From Streptomyces griseoviridis (GTDB lineage: Bacteria > Actinomycetota > Actinomycetes > Streptomycetales > Streptomycetaceae), in contig BMSM01000025.1 of assembly GCA_014649155.1 (NCBI GenBank), positions 29,565 to 93,564 on the forward strand: a stretch of DNA of 64,000 bases, written 5' to 3'. A model generated the notes under the pieces. That model searched no databases and was not told where the DNA came from. It saw only the letters and a list, made by a program, of their open reading frames with translations. Positions 40,390-50,600 of the stretch are shown here, one piece after another. Made by a program: the position numbers and the translations under genes. Every line of letters begins with the position of its first letter. Positions within the stretch are counted from its first letter, which is position 1.

Positions 40390-41197
40390 CCGGGATCGCC
40401 CGGCGAGGCCGTGCCGCCATTCTCCGCACCGTGCGCCCGCGTACGGAGAGCAACATGCGCGGTACGGACCTCAGTGTGATCGGACGACCCCACGACGAGG
40501 TGCGGTAAGTGCCTGCTCGGCGCCATGGGTCCCATGGACCCCGTCCGAGTCCCGGCCCGTGGCTCCGTGACCGGAGGGGACCGCACGACGGCCCGGTCGT
40601 CGCCGCGGTCGATCGGCCGGGCCGCGACGTTGTCGACTGCCGGGACATCGCCGCAAGATGCGTGACGAGAAGAAGATGCTCGTCTCGTACGGGATGACGG
40701 CCGCTGGGACCTCGGCGACGCTGCCGACGAGAACCGCTCCGCCATGGACGTCCGAGGCGCGCAGACGGAGGTGCGCGCCATCCGGTGCAGGAACCGTGAT
40801 GCAACCGTCAAGACCTGTGCCGCCGGCCGCCCCGAGTCCCAGCCCTCCTACGGCTTCCCGTAGGTGCGTACAGTGAGGGGCGGCAGGAGCGATCACGTCG
40901 AACCGCACCCGCACGCCTGCGAGGTCATCCGCGAAGTCGCTCGCCCGGTCCCTGCCGATCCCGCCCGTGTGACACCCAGCAGCGAGGCCGCGGGCTCGAG
41001 ACCGAGCCGGAGAGCTGCCCCGACAGATCACTTGGCTTTCAGGCACGGCCGGCCGGTGGCCGACCGTGACCCCCGTAGAGCCCGTGACCCCCGTAGAGCC
41101 TGGAGAACTTCCTTTTTCGATCAGTCGTCGGCATCCGGTGTCCGAGACCCGTTCGTCATGACCCGATGCCGGACCGGCATCCCGGCGGGCCGGCCGG
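40390..41197. other. Gene-poor region with low coding signal
   Basis: About 810 bases between the YjbQ gene and the EccA-like gene. Open frames on both strands have AT-richer third positions than their neighbours and lack family motifs or good ribosome sites. A leftward frame with R-A-S-D-V-H-G-G-A-V-L-V could be gene debris, but I cannot name it. The GC dip and the tandem repeat at 41065-41100 make it a plausible old insertion or deletion scar. Confidence 0.5.
41065..41100. repeat. 18-bp unit repeated twice in tandem
   Basis: CGTGACCCCCGTAGAGCC occurs at 41065-41082 and again, identical, at 41083-41100, in the gene-poor region before the EccA-like gene. Confidence 0.85.
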
Positions 41198-44100
41198 TCA
41201 GCCTCTCCCGGTGACCGGCGCGGCGCCGACCGGCAGGTCCTCAGGCAGCAGCATCGTCAGGGTCTTGAGGTCCGGGCTGGTGAGCCCGCTCAGCCGGCCG
41301 GCCTGGCGGGTCATCATCAGCTCCACCAGCTGTCTGGCCAGGCGCGCGTTGCCGAACGTGCGGGAGCGCGGCAGCGAGTCGAGGTGGACGCGCAGCGCGT
41401 CGAGTGTCTCCGGGGCGCATTCGTAGCCCGCGGTGCTCGTCTGCTGCGCGATGATGGCCAGCAGTTCGTCCGTCGAGTAGTTCTCGAACTCGATGCGGCG
41501 GGTGAAGCGGGACGCCAGGCCAGGATTGGAGTCGAGGAAGCGGCCCATCTCGTCCGGGTAGCCGGCGACGATCACGACCGCCTCGTCGCGGTGGTCCTCC
41601 ATGAGTTTCAGCAGCGTGTCCACGGCCTCGCGGCCGAAGTCCTGCGGCGAGTTCTCCGGTGTCAGGGTGTACGCCTCGTCGATGAAGAGGACCCCGCCCA
41701 TGGCCTTCTGGAAGGCCTCGGTGGTGAGTTGCGCGGTGTGCCCTATGTAGCGTCCGACCAGGTCGGCGCGGGCCACCTCGACGAGTTGCCCGCGCGGAAG
41801 GATGCCGAAGGAGCGCAGGAGGTCGGCGTAGAGCCGGGCCACCGTGGTCTTGCCGGTGCCGGGCGGTCCGGAGAAGACCAGATGGTGGCTGACCCTCGGG
41901 GTGGGCAGCCCGACGGCGGCCCGCTGCCGGTAGGTGGACAGCAGGTCCACGATGCCCCCGACCTCCCGCTTGACGGACTCGAGTCCGGTCATGGCCCGGA
42001 TCCGGGCGAGCGCGTCGGAGTTCTCGGCGGCCTCCTCGGTCCCGGACCGGGCCTGGGCGGCCTCGTCCTCGCCGACGTCCTCCGGCAGCATCAGGGTCAG
42101 GTCGGTCTCGCCCGCGTCGGGCAGGGACGCCAGCCGGAACGACTGCCGGTCGACCATCTCCTCGAACACCCGCCGCGCGGCGCGTCCGTTGCCGAAGGTC
42201 GCGTCCCGGCGCATCCGGGAGAAGTGCACGCGCAGCGCCTCGCGGGTCAGGGGGGCGAGTACGTAGCTGTGGTCGGCGCACATGTTCTCGGTGATGGTGA
42301 CGAGTTCATCCACCGAGTAGTTGTCGAACTCGATGGTGCGGGTGAAGCGGGAGGCCAGGCCCGGGTTGGCGGAGAGGAAGTCGTCCATCTCCTTGGAGTA
42401 GCCGGCGACGATGACCACGGCCTCGTCGCGGTGGTCCTCGATCAGCTTGACGAGGGTGTCGATGGCCTCCTGGCCGAAGTCGGCGCCCGAGCCCTTGCTG
42501 TCGGAGAGCAGGGTGTAGGCCTCGTCGATGAACAGCACCCCGCCGAGCGCCTTGCGGAACGCCTCCGTCGTCTTGATCGCGGTTCCGCCGATGACCTGGG
42601 CGACCAGGTCCGAGCGGGAGACCTCGACGAGATGTCCGGAGGGCAGCATGTCGAGACTGGCGAGGATGGAGCCGTACAGCCGGGCCACGGTGGTCTTGCC
42701 CGTACCGGGAGGTCCGGCGAAGACGAGGTGACGGCTCATCGGCGGTGCCGGTATGCCCAGCTGGACGCGCCGCTGGGCCAGACGCCCGAGGCTGACGAGT
42801 GTACTGACCTGCCGTTTGACACCGCCCAGGCCGACCAGCGCGTCCAGGTCCGCGAACGGGCCCTCGAGTGCCGGGGCCTGCTCCGCGGCGCCGCCTTCGG
42901 TGGCGCCGCCCGGACGCGACGGCCCGGCGGCGGGGGCGGCGGGCTGCCAGGAGTCGGGGAGCCCGTTGTCCGAGCTGTCCAGCCGGTCGACCTCCAGGGC
43001 GGGGCCGGGCCGGGTGTGGCGCAGTCCCGCGCCCTGGTTGGAGTGGACCGCGCAGCCGCTGACGCTGATGGGTCCGGTGCCGTCCAGGCGGATGCCGTCG
43101 CCGGTGTTGCCGGTGCACACGCAGCCGTCCAGGGTGCCCCGGCCGCCTGCCGAGACGAGGATGCCGTGCGCCTTCGAGCCGGTGACCCGCACCCGGACCA
43201 GGGAGGCCTCGCCTCCGTTGTCCACCGCGACACCCGAGCCCGCGCTCGCGCTCACCTCGCAGTCGCGCAGCGCGGCGGCGCCGCCGTCGGCCACGGACAC
43301 CCCCGCCTTGCCGGCGGAGTGGAAGGCGCAGGCCGCGAACTGCGGACGGCCGGCGTGCTCGACGCGCAGTGCCGGGCCGCTGGTGCCGCGGACCTCGCAG
43401 TCCTCGAACCGCCCCTTGCCCTTCTCCCCGACCAGGATGCCGGTGCCGCGGACGTCCCGGACGCGCCCGCGGCGCAGCACCGGGTGCGCGCCCGACCGCA
43501 CCGCGATGCCCGGACCGCCGGTGCCCGAGACGTCCAGCCCGTCGATCTCGGCGGTCGACTCCTCGGTCAGCAGGACGCCGATGTCCCGGCCGCCGGAGAT
43601 CCGGACCCCGGTCAGTGCCGGGGCGCAGGACTGCCCGACCTGTACGGCCGGCAGGGCGGCGTCGGTGAAGACACAGTCCGCGTAGCGTCCCCGGGCCCGG
43701 TCGGTGACGAACAGGCCGCTGCCGCCGGTGCGTTCCGTGGCGCACCCCGTCAGCTGGGGGTCGGAGCGGTCCGTGACCGCGAAGCCGTGCCCGGTGGTGT
43801 CGCGCACCCGCACGTCCGTCAATGACGTGGTGGCGGAGCTGGCCACGTAGACGCCGAGGGCACAGCTGTGCACGGTGGTGCGCCGCACGGCGACGGTGGT
43901 GGAGCCCTCCAGCGCCACGGCGGGCTTGTCGGTGTCCGAGATCTCGCAGTCCTCGACCGATCCGGCGGACCGGCCGTTGGCCAGTACGCCGTTGCCGCGG
44001 GCGTCGCGCAGGACGCTGGAGCGGATGACGGCACGGCCGTCCTCGCTGATGACGACGGCTGAGGTGGCCAGGTGCTCGATGACGCAGTCCTCCAGCACGC

Positions 44101-44539
44101 TGCCGGCCGAACCGGTCTCCACCACCCCCGCACCGGCCGGGTTGGTCACCTGGCAGCCCCTCATGGCCAGTGATCCCGTGTTCCGGCTGAGCAGCGCCGT
44201 CCACCCGGTGCCGACGATCCGGCAGCCGTCCAGGGCCACTTGCCCGCGTACCGCGTCGACCACCGGGAGGTCGTCCTCACCGCCGGTCAGCACCAGGTCG
44301 GTCAGGAGCACGGCATCCGCGGCGAGTGTGATGGCGGCCCCCGTGCGCGGGGCTATCTCCACCGAGCCACGCGGCCCGTCGGCGACGATGGTGACCTGGG
44401 CGCGGATGGACAGGTTCTCGGGATACACACCCGGCCGCACCCTGATCACCGATCCCGCGCGGGCCCGCGCCAGGGCCGACGCGATCGTCGGGTACTCACC
44501 GCTGCCGTCCCGGTCAACGGTCAGTGTCGTGCGTGCCAC
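41198..44539 (-). CDS. Parallel beta-helix protein with two EccA/CbbX-type AAA+ domains
   Basis: This 1113-residue protein joins an N-terminal (residues 1 to about 520) right-handed beta-helix, seen as repeated G-x-G-I/V-x-V and D-C-x-V turns, with a short Pro-rich linker and two AAA+ ATPase domains (about 570-800 and 850-1090). Both have full Walker A (G-P-P-G-T-G-K-T-T) and Walker B (L-F-I-D-E-A-Y-T-L) motifs, and an A-S-R-F-T-R arginine-finger region. AAA domains of this type are found in EccA, a cytosolic ATPase of ESX secretion; mycobacterial EccA has a TPR domain and one AAA. Here the TPR is replaced by a beta-helix and AAA is doubled. The location beside eccB, eccC and eccD supports a secretion role. 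A GAGGAGG site precedes GTG 44539. Confidence 0.85.
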   Translation of the reverse strand: MARTTLTVDRDGSGEYPTIASALARARAGSVIRVRPGVYPENLSIRAQVTIVADGPRGSVEIAPRTGAAITLAADAVLLTDLVLTGGEDDLPVVDAVRGQVALDGCRIVGTGWTALLSRNTGSLAMRGCQVTNPAGAGVVETGSAGSVLEDCVIEHLATSAVVISEDGRAVIRSSVLRDARGNGVLANGRSAGSVEDCEISDTDKPAVALEGSTTVAVRRTTVHSCALGVYVASSATTSLTDVRVRDTTGHGFAVTDRSDPQLTGCATERTGGSGLFVTDRARGRYADCVFTDAALPAVQVGQSCAPALTGVRISGGRDIGVLLTEESTAEIDGLDVSGTGGPGIAVRSGAHPVLRRGRVRDVRGTGILVGEKGKGRFEDCEVRGTSGPALRVEHAGRPQFAACAFHSAGKAGVSVADGGAAALRDCEVSASAGSGVAVDNGGEASLVRVRVTGSKAHGILVSAGGRGTLDGCVCTGNTGDGIRLDGTGPISVSGCAVHSNQGAGLRHTRPGPALEVDRLDSSDNGLPDSWQPAAPAAGPSRPGGATEGGAAEQAPALEGPFADLDALVGLGGVKRQVSTLVSLGRLAQRRVQLGIPAPPMSRHLVFAGPPGTGKTTVARLYGSILASLDMLPSGHLVEVSRSDLVAQVIGGTAIKTTEAFRKALGGVLFIDEAYTLLSDSKGSGADFGQEAIDTLVKLIEDHRDEAVVIVAGYSKEMDDFLSANPGLASRFTRTIEFDNYSVDELVTITENMCADHSYVLAPLTREALRVHFSRMRRDATFGNGRAARRVFEEMVDRQSFRLASLPDAGETDLTLMLPEDVGEDEAAQARSGTEEAAENSDALARIRAMTGLESVKREVGGIVDLLSTYRQRAAVGLPTPRVSHHLVFSGPPGTGKTTVARLYADLLRSFGILPRGQLVEVARADLVGRYIGHTAQLTTEAFQKAMGGVLFIDEAYTLTPENSPQDFGREAVDTLLKLMEDHRDEAVVIVAGYPDEMGRFLDSNPGLASRFTRRIEFENYSTDELLAIIAQQTSTAGYECAPETLDALRVHLDSLPRSRTFGNARLARQLVELMMTRQAGRLSGLTSPDLKTLTMLLPEDLPVGAAPVTGRG

Positions 44540-44939
44540 GGCCGATCCTCCTCAGTGTGCTGCCCGGTCCGCCCCGGTCCGGGGTCCGGGCGGGACGGCA
44601 CCCGCGTCGTGGCCGGGCGGTCCGCCCGCCCAGCCCGCTCACCGGGTGCCGCCCGGCCCGGAACCCTCCGCACCGCCGACGGACGCCCGCGCGGCCGGGA
44701 TGTGCGAAGCACCCACGGTGAGCCGTGCGCGCGATGCAGCCACGGGGAAACGTGCCGTCGCGCGGGCGATGTGTTTCTGAGGGTACTCAAGGAACACATG
44801 TCCCAACGAGTCGGATGCCCGTGACGATGTGTCACGGGGTGGTCCATGGCGCCCCGAACACGTGTGACCGGTCGGGTGGCCCCGCCGGTCATGGGGGAGC
44901 ATCCCGTGGTACCGCCGTGCGCGGAGGGTGTGACGGGGG
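44540..44939. other. Intergenic region upstream of the EccA-like gene
   Basis: About 400 bases without a gene. It holds a perfect stem-loop (44818-44838) and two copies of the ACACRTGT motif (44794-44801 and 44858-44865), so it probably carries the promoter of the leftward EccA-like gene. Confidence 0.6.
44794..44865. promoter_or_regulatory. Two ACACRTGT motifs and a palindromic hairpin
   Basis: ACACATGT at 44794-44801 and ACACGTGT at 44858-44865 flank an 8-bp inverted repeat with 5-base loop (CCCGTGAC / GTCACGGG, 44818-44838). The hairpin could be a terminator for the decayed gene to its right or an operator. Confidence 0.45.
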
Positions 44940-45708
44940 TCATGGCGGGGCCACGGCGGGAACCCGGAACCCGGTGAGGGCCTTCTCGCCGACCGTGGTG
45001 GTGCCGGACTGCAGGAGGCGGTGGGCCTCGCGGAGGCTGACGGCGTCGACGGGACCCAGGTCCCGTTTGGCGGTGGTGTCGAGGAGGCCGGCGTCGACCA
45101 GGCGGGCTATCCGGCCGAGGATGTGGTGCCGGCCGCCCCGGCCGGGGGTCCGGAACCGATCGGCGGGGAGCCGGAGTCGTCGATGGCGACGATCCGCCCG
45201 AAGGGACTGAGCGCCCCGGCGTGGTCCGCGAGGTCGCGGTGCGTGCCGGTGGTGCCGAGGACGGAGCCGGGGCCCCGTGGGGCGACCTCGGTGAGCCGCG
45301 GACCCAGGGGCTTGTGGTGGTCGACGAGGGGGTCGGCGCCATGGCCGGGGGCGAAGCCGAGGGTGGCGGCGATGCGTTCGTCGACCGCGCGGAAATGCGC
45401 GTTGGTGCCGGGGCGGTCGATCGCGTCGGCGCCGTAGACGTCGTCGCCGGCCTGGAACAGCCGCACCTCCTCGCCGACCGCGAAGACTGTGCCCGCGGCG
45501 TCCCGGCCCAGCACCTTCGGCTCGGCGCCCGGGGCGGTGTCCTGGCGGGCGCTGTGGTCCACCGGGCTCCGGGCGATGGCCTCCACGCGCACCGGCAGCT
45601 CACGCGGGCCGGGCACGGGGAGGGGCGGTTCCCCGTCGATCGGACTCTCTCCGTCGCTCGCCAGCGGGCTTTGCGGTAGGCGACGGTGCGCATCGTCGTG
45701 TCACTCAT
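44940..45708 (-). pseudogene. Decayed zinc-type alcohol dehydrogenase / quinone oxidoreductase
   Basis: Reading leftward from ATG 45708 (M-S-D-T-T-M-R-T-V-A-Y-R-K-A) the family similarity continues only after a frameshift near 45676 (S-P-L-A-S-D..P-V-P-G-P-R-E-L). The middle then has G-R-D-A-A-G-T-V-F-A-V-G-E-E-V, A-H-F-R-A-V-D-E-R and R-I-V-A-I-D-D, and the family C-terminus resumes in another frame (R-L-V-D-A-G-L-L-D-T-T, A-H-R-L-L-Q-S-G-T-T-T-V-G). The Rossmann G-x-G-x-x-G segment between A-T-L-G-F-A-P and G-H-G-A-D-P is missing, as is a further stretch of about 40 residues. So there are at least two frameshifts and two deletions. It was once a full ZADH/NADPH:quinone reductase of about 340 residues. 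Confidence 0.8.
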
Positions 45709-45929
45709 TGCTGCTCGTCCTCGTCCCTCTCGAAGGCCGGCTGCCGGCGTCCGGGCCGTTGCCGGCGTGCCCGGAGCGTCGCCCGGCACGTCGCCCGGCA
45801 CCGGGTCGGCGACCCACGTGGCGGACGGCGCATCCACCGGACCAGACTCGCCGCAGGGAGTGGAATCCTCGTGGTGTTCTTCTTGAGCGGGGTGAGTGGC
45901 GCCGCCCGGCATGAGGGGCTCCGAGGCGA

Positions 45930-45964
45930 CGGACGCCCGGCCGGGAGTCCCGGCCGGGCGTCCG
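45930..45964 (-). terminator. Strong hairpin terminator after the lectin gene
   Basis: A 17-bp perfect inverted repeat with essentially no loop (arms CGGACGCCCGGCCGGGA / TCCCGGCCGGGCGTCCG; effectively a shorter stem with small loop in RNA). It lies 45 bases beyond the lectin-domain gene stop on the minus strand. Confidence 0.75.
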
Positions 45965-46008
45965 CGAGGGCCGCGCCGCCTGCGGTGGCCGCCGCGGCGA
46001 TCGTGCGG

Positions 46009-47454
46009 TCAGTGCTGGGTGTTCGCCGTCCAGAGAACGGCTCCGCCGGCCGACAGGACGGTGACGTTGCCGTCGGCCTGGATGACCAGCTGGGCGCCGG
46101 GGTTGCCGGCGGTCCCGGAGGACCACACCGTCCGGGCGTCCTTGGTGTAGACGACGAAGTGCCCGTCGTCCTGGAAGACCGCCTGGTATCCGGTGCCCTG
46201 CGTGTTCGAGGACCAGCGGACCGTGCCGTTCTCGTCGGTGATGACGAGGTTGCCGTCCGTGCGCATGGTGATGCTCATGCGGTCGGACGCCACGCTCTCA
46301 CCCGGGCCGATCACCGTGGTGGCGGTGATGACACGGGTGCTCCAGTCCCGCTTGGCGGCGACCGTCTCGGTGGGGGCTGCGGCCCGCACGGGGGCGGCGG
46401 TGGCCTTCACCGGGGTGGCGGTGGCCTTCACGGGGGCGGCGGTCGTGGCCGTCGCGGCCCTGGCCGAGTCGCCGGACGCCGTCCCGGAGGAGCTGCGGAA
46501 CGTCTGGGAGGTGGGCGTGGACGTCTTCGCCGGGGCGGACGGGGCCGACGCCCTGACGACCGTTCCGGGCTTCGCGGCCCGCGCCACCGGACCCGCCGTG
46601 GTGTGCGACGACGCCCCGGAGGCGCTGTCGTGCTTCACGGTGTGGTCCGCCGGGCGCGACCGCTCCCCGGCAGACGGGCCGGCCACCCCGATGCCGAGGA
46701 CGCTGCCCCGGCCCGGACCGTTATCGCCGGAAGCGGGGGGCACGGGCGGGCCGTACAGCGGACCGTCGCTCCGCCGGGGTCCGGCTTCGGCACCGGTTCC
46801 CGAGGGGGAGGCCGGTGCCGTCTCCTCGGAGTCGTGCGCCTTGCCCTCGGTCGCCCGCGGCTGAGGGATGACGGGCGCCGCGCCGCCGTCGACGGGGTCC
46901 TGCAAGGGCAGGCCCGCCTGCTGGTCTGGGCCGGAGGCGTGGTCGCCGTCCGCCCCCGGGGACTCGGAGGTGACGGGGACCTGCTGGCCGAGCCCCTCGT
47001 AGTTGGTCCGGCCGCCGGAGTGGGACACGAACGGGACCGTGGCCAGTACGGCTCCGGCCATGGCGGCGGCGACCAGCAGCGGCTTGCCGCCGGTGCGACG
47101 TCCGCCCGCCGCCCGGTTCGCGGGCGGCGCACCGGCGCGGCGCCCGGCCGCCACCACGCCCGGGATGCCCTCGGCCAGGGTGACCTCCGGCTCGGAGGCG
47201 GATGACCGCTCGGGGCCGGACGGGTGCGGACGACGGCGGGCGGAGGGACCGTGTCCGGTCCGCTGGGCGGCGGGGGCGACCCCGGCGGCGGCCGGGGCGG
47301 CCAGACCCGTGGCGGCGTCGCGCGAGGACCGCGCGGTCGTCGGGCCGGCCACGGGATCGTCCGCGGAGGGCAGAGCCACGGCACGACGGATCCTGCGCGG
47401 CTCGGCCGCCGCGGTCGGTGGTCCGCCGGAGGACGCCGAGTACGTCGATGACAT
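46009..47454 (-). CDS. Membrane-anchored protein with C-terminal bulb-type (mannose-binding) lectin domain
   Basis: This 481-residue protein has a cytoplasmic, Arg/Pro/Ala-rich N-terminus (about 120 residues), one transmembrane helix (L-L-V-A-A-A-M-A-G-A-V-L-A-T-V, about residues 125-145), a long Ser/Thr/Ala/Pro extracellular linker, and a B-lectin domain from about residue 375. The lectin repeats read M-R-T-D-G-N-L-V-I, F-Q-D-D-G-H-F-V-V-Y and I-Q-A-D-G-N-V-T-V; the canonical Q-x-D-x-N-x-V-x-Y carbohydrate site is only partly kept. An AAGGAG site precedes ATG 47454. Placed among type VII secretion genes, it may be a surface component, but that is inference. Confidence 0.82.
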   Translation of the reverse strand: MSSTYSASSGGPPTAAAEPRRIRRAVALPSADDPVAGPTTARSSRDAATGLAAPAAAGVAPAAQRTGHGPSARRRPHPSGPERSSASEPEVTLAEGIPGVVAAGRRAGAPPANRAAGGRRTGGKPLLVAAAMAGAVLATVPFVSHSGGRTNYEGLGQQVPVTSESPGADGDHASGPDQQAGLPLQDPVDGGAAPVIPQPRATEGKAHDSEETAPASPSGTGAEAGPRRSDGPLYGPPVPPASGDNGPGRGSVLGIGVAGPSAGERSRPADHTVKHDSASGASSHTTAGPVARAAKPGTVVRASAPSAPAKTSTPTSQTFRSSSGTASGDSARAATATTAAPVKATATPVKATAAPVRAAAPTETVAAKRDWSTRVITATTVIGPGESVASDRMSITMRTDGNLVITDENGTVRWSSNTQGTGYQAVFQDDGHFVVYTKDARTVWSSGTAGNPGAQLVIQADGNVTVLSAGGAVLWTANTQH

Positions 47455-47606
47455 CGGTGCTCCTTAACGTGTGCTGATCAGCTGCGGGTCGGTCAGACGG
47501 GGTCTGATCGGACGGGGCTGGTCAGGCGGGGCTGATCAGGACTGATCAGGGGAACCGTCCGGCACCGCGCCATCGGCGCGGGCGGACGGGGCTCGTGGGG
47601 TCCGGG

Positions 47607-50600
47607 TCACCCGGGCGGGGCGCCGGTGTGCGGTGTTTCGGGCAGCAGGCCGAGCAGGCCGTCGCACCGGGCGGGCCACTCCCGTTCACCGCGCGGGACG
47701 GCCGGCCGGTCGGCCAGGGCGACCAGCCGGTCGAGGACCGGGGCGTCGGAGGTGTCGAGGTGGCCGGGGACGGCCGGGGGCACGGCGCCGGCCAGCTCGC
47801 GCAGCAGCACCACGCGGGCACCGGCCCGTTCGCGCACGTCCAGCACCCGGAACCGGGTACCCGGACCGAACACCACTTCCTCCTGGTCGAACGGGCTGTC
47901 GCTATCGCCCAGGGACCCGATCCTGCGTCCGGTCGCCGACCAGATCAGGTAGTGGTCGTCGGGCAGCGACGGATACCCGTCGTCCAAGCCGCTCGCGCTG
48001 ACCGGGACCGCGGCGCCCAGTTCCTCACCGGGCAGCAGCAGTCGCGTCGCCTCGTCGAAGACGCCCGCGGTCCTGACGGCCGCCCCGCGGAAAGACGGCA
48101 GCCTGCGCAGCGCGGAGGCCAGACAGCCGAGGTAGGCCAGTGCGCCGGGGTCCCGGCGGTCAAGACCGGCCGACAGGCCCCGCTCGTCCAGCCTGCCCTC
48201 GCCCGCGCTGAGGTAGGCGTACAGGGCGGTGAGGTCGGCGGTGAGTTCGTCGTCCTCCCGGCCGGCCGAGCGGAGGCCGGGCAGCCGGGTCAGGGCGCGC
48301 TGGACGGCACCGGCGTGCCGCTCCCAGTCCGCGCCCAGGTGGGAGCGGAGCGCCTGCCGCTCCGAGGGGCTGCTGCGGTGGGAGGGGGCGATGGGCACGT
48401 GGGAGAGTTCGCGCAGAACGGCCCCGGCGGGCTCCGGCGGGACGGTCCGCGCGGCACTTGGCCCGTCTTCCTCGGGCGTGCCCTCTACGAGGCCCCGGTG
48501 GGCGCCCACCCAGCCGTCCTCCCCGATCCCGCTGTCGTCGGACGTGCCCGCCTCGGGCTCCGTCGACGTGCCGCCGCGGTGCTCCTCGCAGGCGAGGTCT
48601 CCGCTCTCTCGGCCTTCTTCGTGCCGTCCGCCGTCCGCGTGCTCAACGCCCTCTTCAAGCCCTGCCTGCCCGGTGCCCTGGCTCGCGGGCCACGCGCTCC
48701 ACGGAGCGGTGGCGCCCGGGCCGCCGAGGACGGCGTCCGAGGAGGTGAACAACGGGGTGAACGGCTCGGGTTCGGCGACGGGCTCCGTCGTTGCGGGCCG
48801 CGCGGCGACCGGCGGCGGCCAGTCCGGTACGTAGGGGTCGTCGGCGTAGGCGTCGGCGTCGGCCTGGTCCGGTTCCTGGTCCGGTTCCTGGGCCGACGGT
48901 GCGGCGGCGGGGAGCCGGGGAGGTGCCGGTGGTGCCGAGGGCTCGGGCGGAACGGGTGCCACGGGGGCCGGGGTGACGGCCGGAGCCGGTAGAGGTGACT
49001 GTGCCGGGACGGCCTCGGCCGTCCCGGGCGCCGGGTGCGTCCCCGCGCTCGCTCCCGTCCCGGCAGCCGGGGCGGGAGAGCGGGGGAGTCCGGCCGCGGC
49101 GGTCGCGTACGGGAGGTGACCGGTGTCCGGACCACGGCCGGAGTCCGCGGCGGGTACGGGAACGGCGCCCAGTGAGTGGTCGGTCGGGGCGGTTCCGCCC
49201 GTGGTGGTGACGTACTGCACCGGTGGGGCGGCCGGCACCCGCGCCGACGGCACCCGCGCGGCCGGCGGCTCGGTCCGCGGGGCGGCGACGCCGGACAGGG
49301 GGGCCGCCAGGACTTGGGCGCCCTCCTCCTGCGCGGCACCGGATCGCCAGCCCTTGGGCGCGAGCACCATGCCGTGCCGCACCGCGAGCCGGCGCAGCGC
49401 ACGCATCCCGTCCGCGCTGGTGTGGCCGTGCACCTGGATCATGGCACGCTCGCGTGCCTCGCCCTCCAGCGCGGCGAACAGAAGGTCGAGGGCGGGCCAC
49501 AGGGAGTCGTCCAGGGCCCGGCCCGGCACCCCGAGGTCGATCGCCATCACGTCGCTGTCGGCCGGCCGGGCGGTGAGCGGCGGCCGGTCGCCGTGCCGGC
49601 CCACCCACAACCCGGCCCGGGTCAGTGACGTCCGCCACCGGTCGTCCAGCAGGAAGACGCCCGGCTCCGGGCCCTCCTCCAGCCCCGTGGCCGGCGCTCG
49701 CCAGGAGCCGACGCGCGGCTCCGGAGTGCCGCCGCTCTCCGTCGGCGCGCACAGGACGCTCTCCACGTACGGCTCCCAGGCCGGGGCGCCGTCAGGGCCG
49801 ACGAGCACGGTCCGCGCGGCCGCGTGCACGGAGTCGTCCTCCAGCAGCACCGGGAGCCCGCTGGCGACCTCCACCTCCAGCCCCAGGGCGTCCGCGGTCT
49901 CCTGACCCACCGCCAGCAGGTCCCGCCCGTCGGCCGGCAGCAGCCGTACGGCACCGCGGACGCGGCCCGGCAGCGCGGCCAGGACGCCGGCCAGGGCATC
50001 GGCGCTCACCGGGGGCGCGCCGGCGACGCCCACCAGCAGTTGCGGCCGCCCCGGGTCGACCGGAACCGCGTACTCGATCCCGTCCGTACCCCCGGCCGGG
50101 ACGCCTGCGGGCCGCACGAGCAGTCCGGCGGGCACCGGCGTCACCAGGTGGCCGTCGGCGACCTCGGCGTCCATCCGGGCGAGCTGCGCCTCCCAGTCGG
50201 GGACGGGGAACCGGGCCCCCAGCCGCCGGGGCACCAGCCCCGGGGAGAACTGCCACCAGCCCCCCGGAGCGGTGGCGCCGTCGGGGGAGAAGAGGGTGCC
50301 GCCCGGTACGACGACGGCGCGGCCGCTCGGGGCGACCACCTCCAGCCCCCAGTCCTCGCACAGCCGGCGGGCGGGTGAGGGCGCCGCCGCGCGGTCCACG
50401 GCGCCCTGCGACATCACCAGCACCAGCAGCCGTACGTCCCGCAGGCTCAGCTCCCCCACCACGGGGGCGAGCCGCCGCGCGAACTCGTCGAGTTCGTCGT
50501 CGGCCGGCACGGTCCCCACCAGCAGGGTCGCCCGCCCCTCGGAGTCGTCCCGCAGAGCGGTGGCGACATCGGCGAGACGCTCGGGAAACCGTGCCTCGCG

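Noticed and set aside
40471..41046. Leftward 191-residue frame in the gene-poor region
   Set aside because: AT-richer third positions than real genes here and no recognisable family; at best gene debris.
44818..44838. Crp-type operator (GTG-N6-GNCAC)
   Set aside because: Spacing between the half-sites is 7 rather than 6 bases, so I only call it a hairpin or palindrome.
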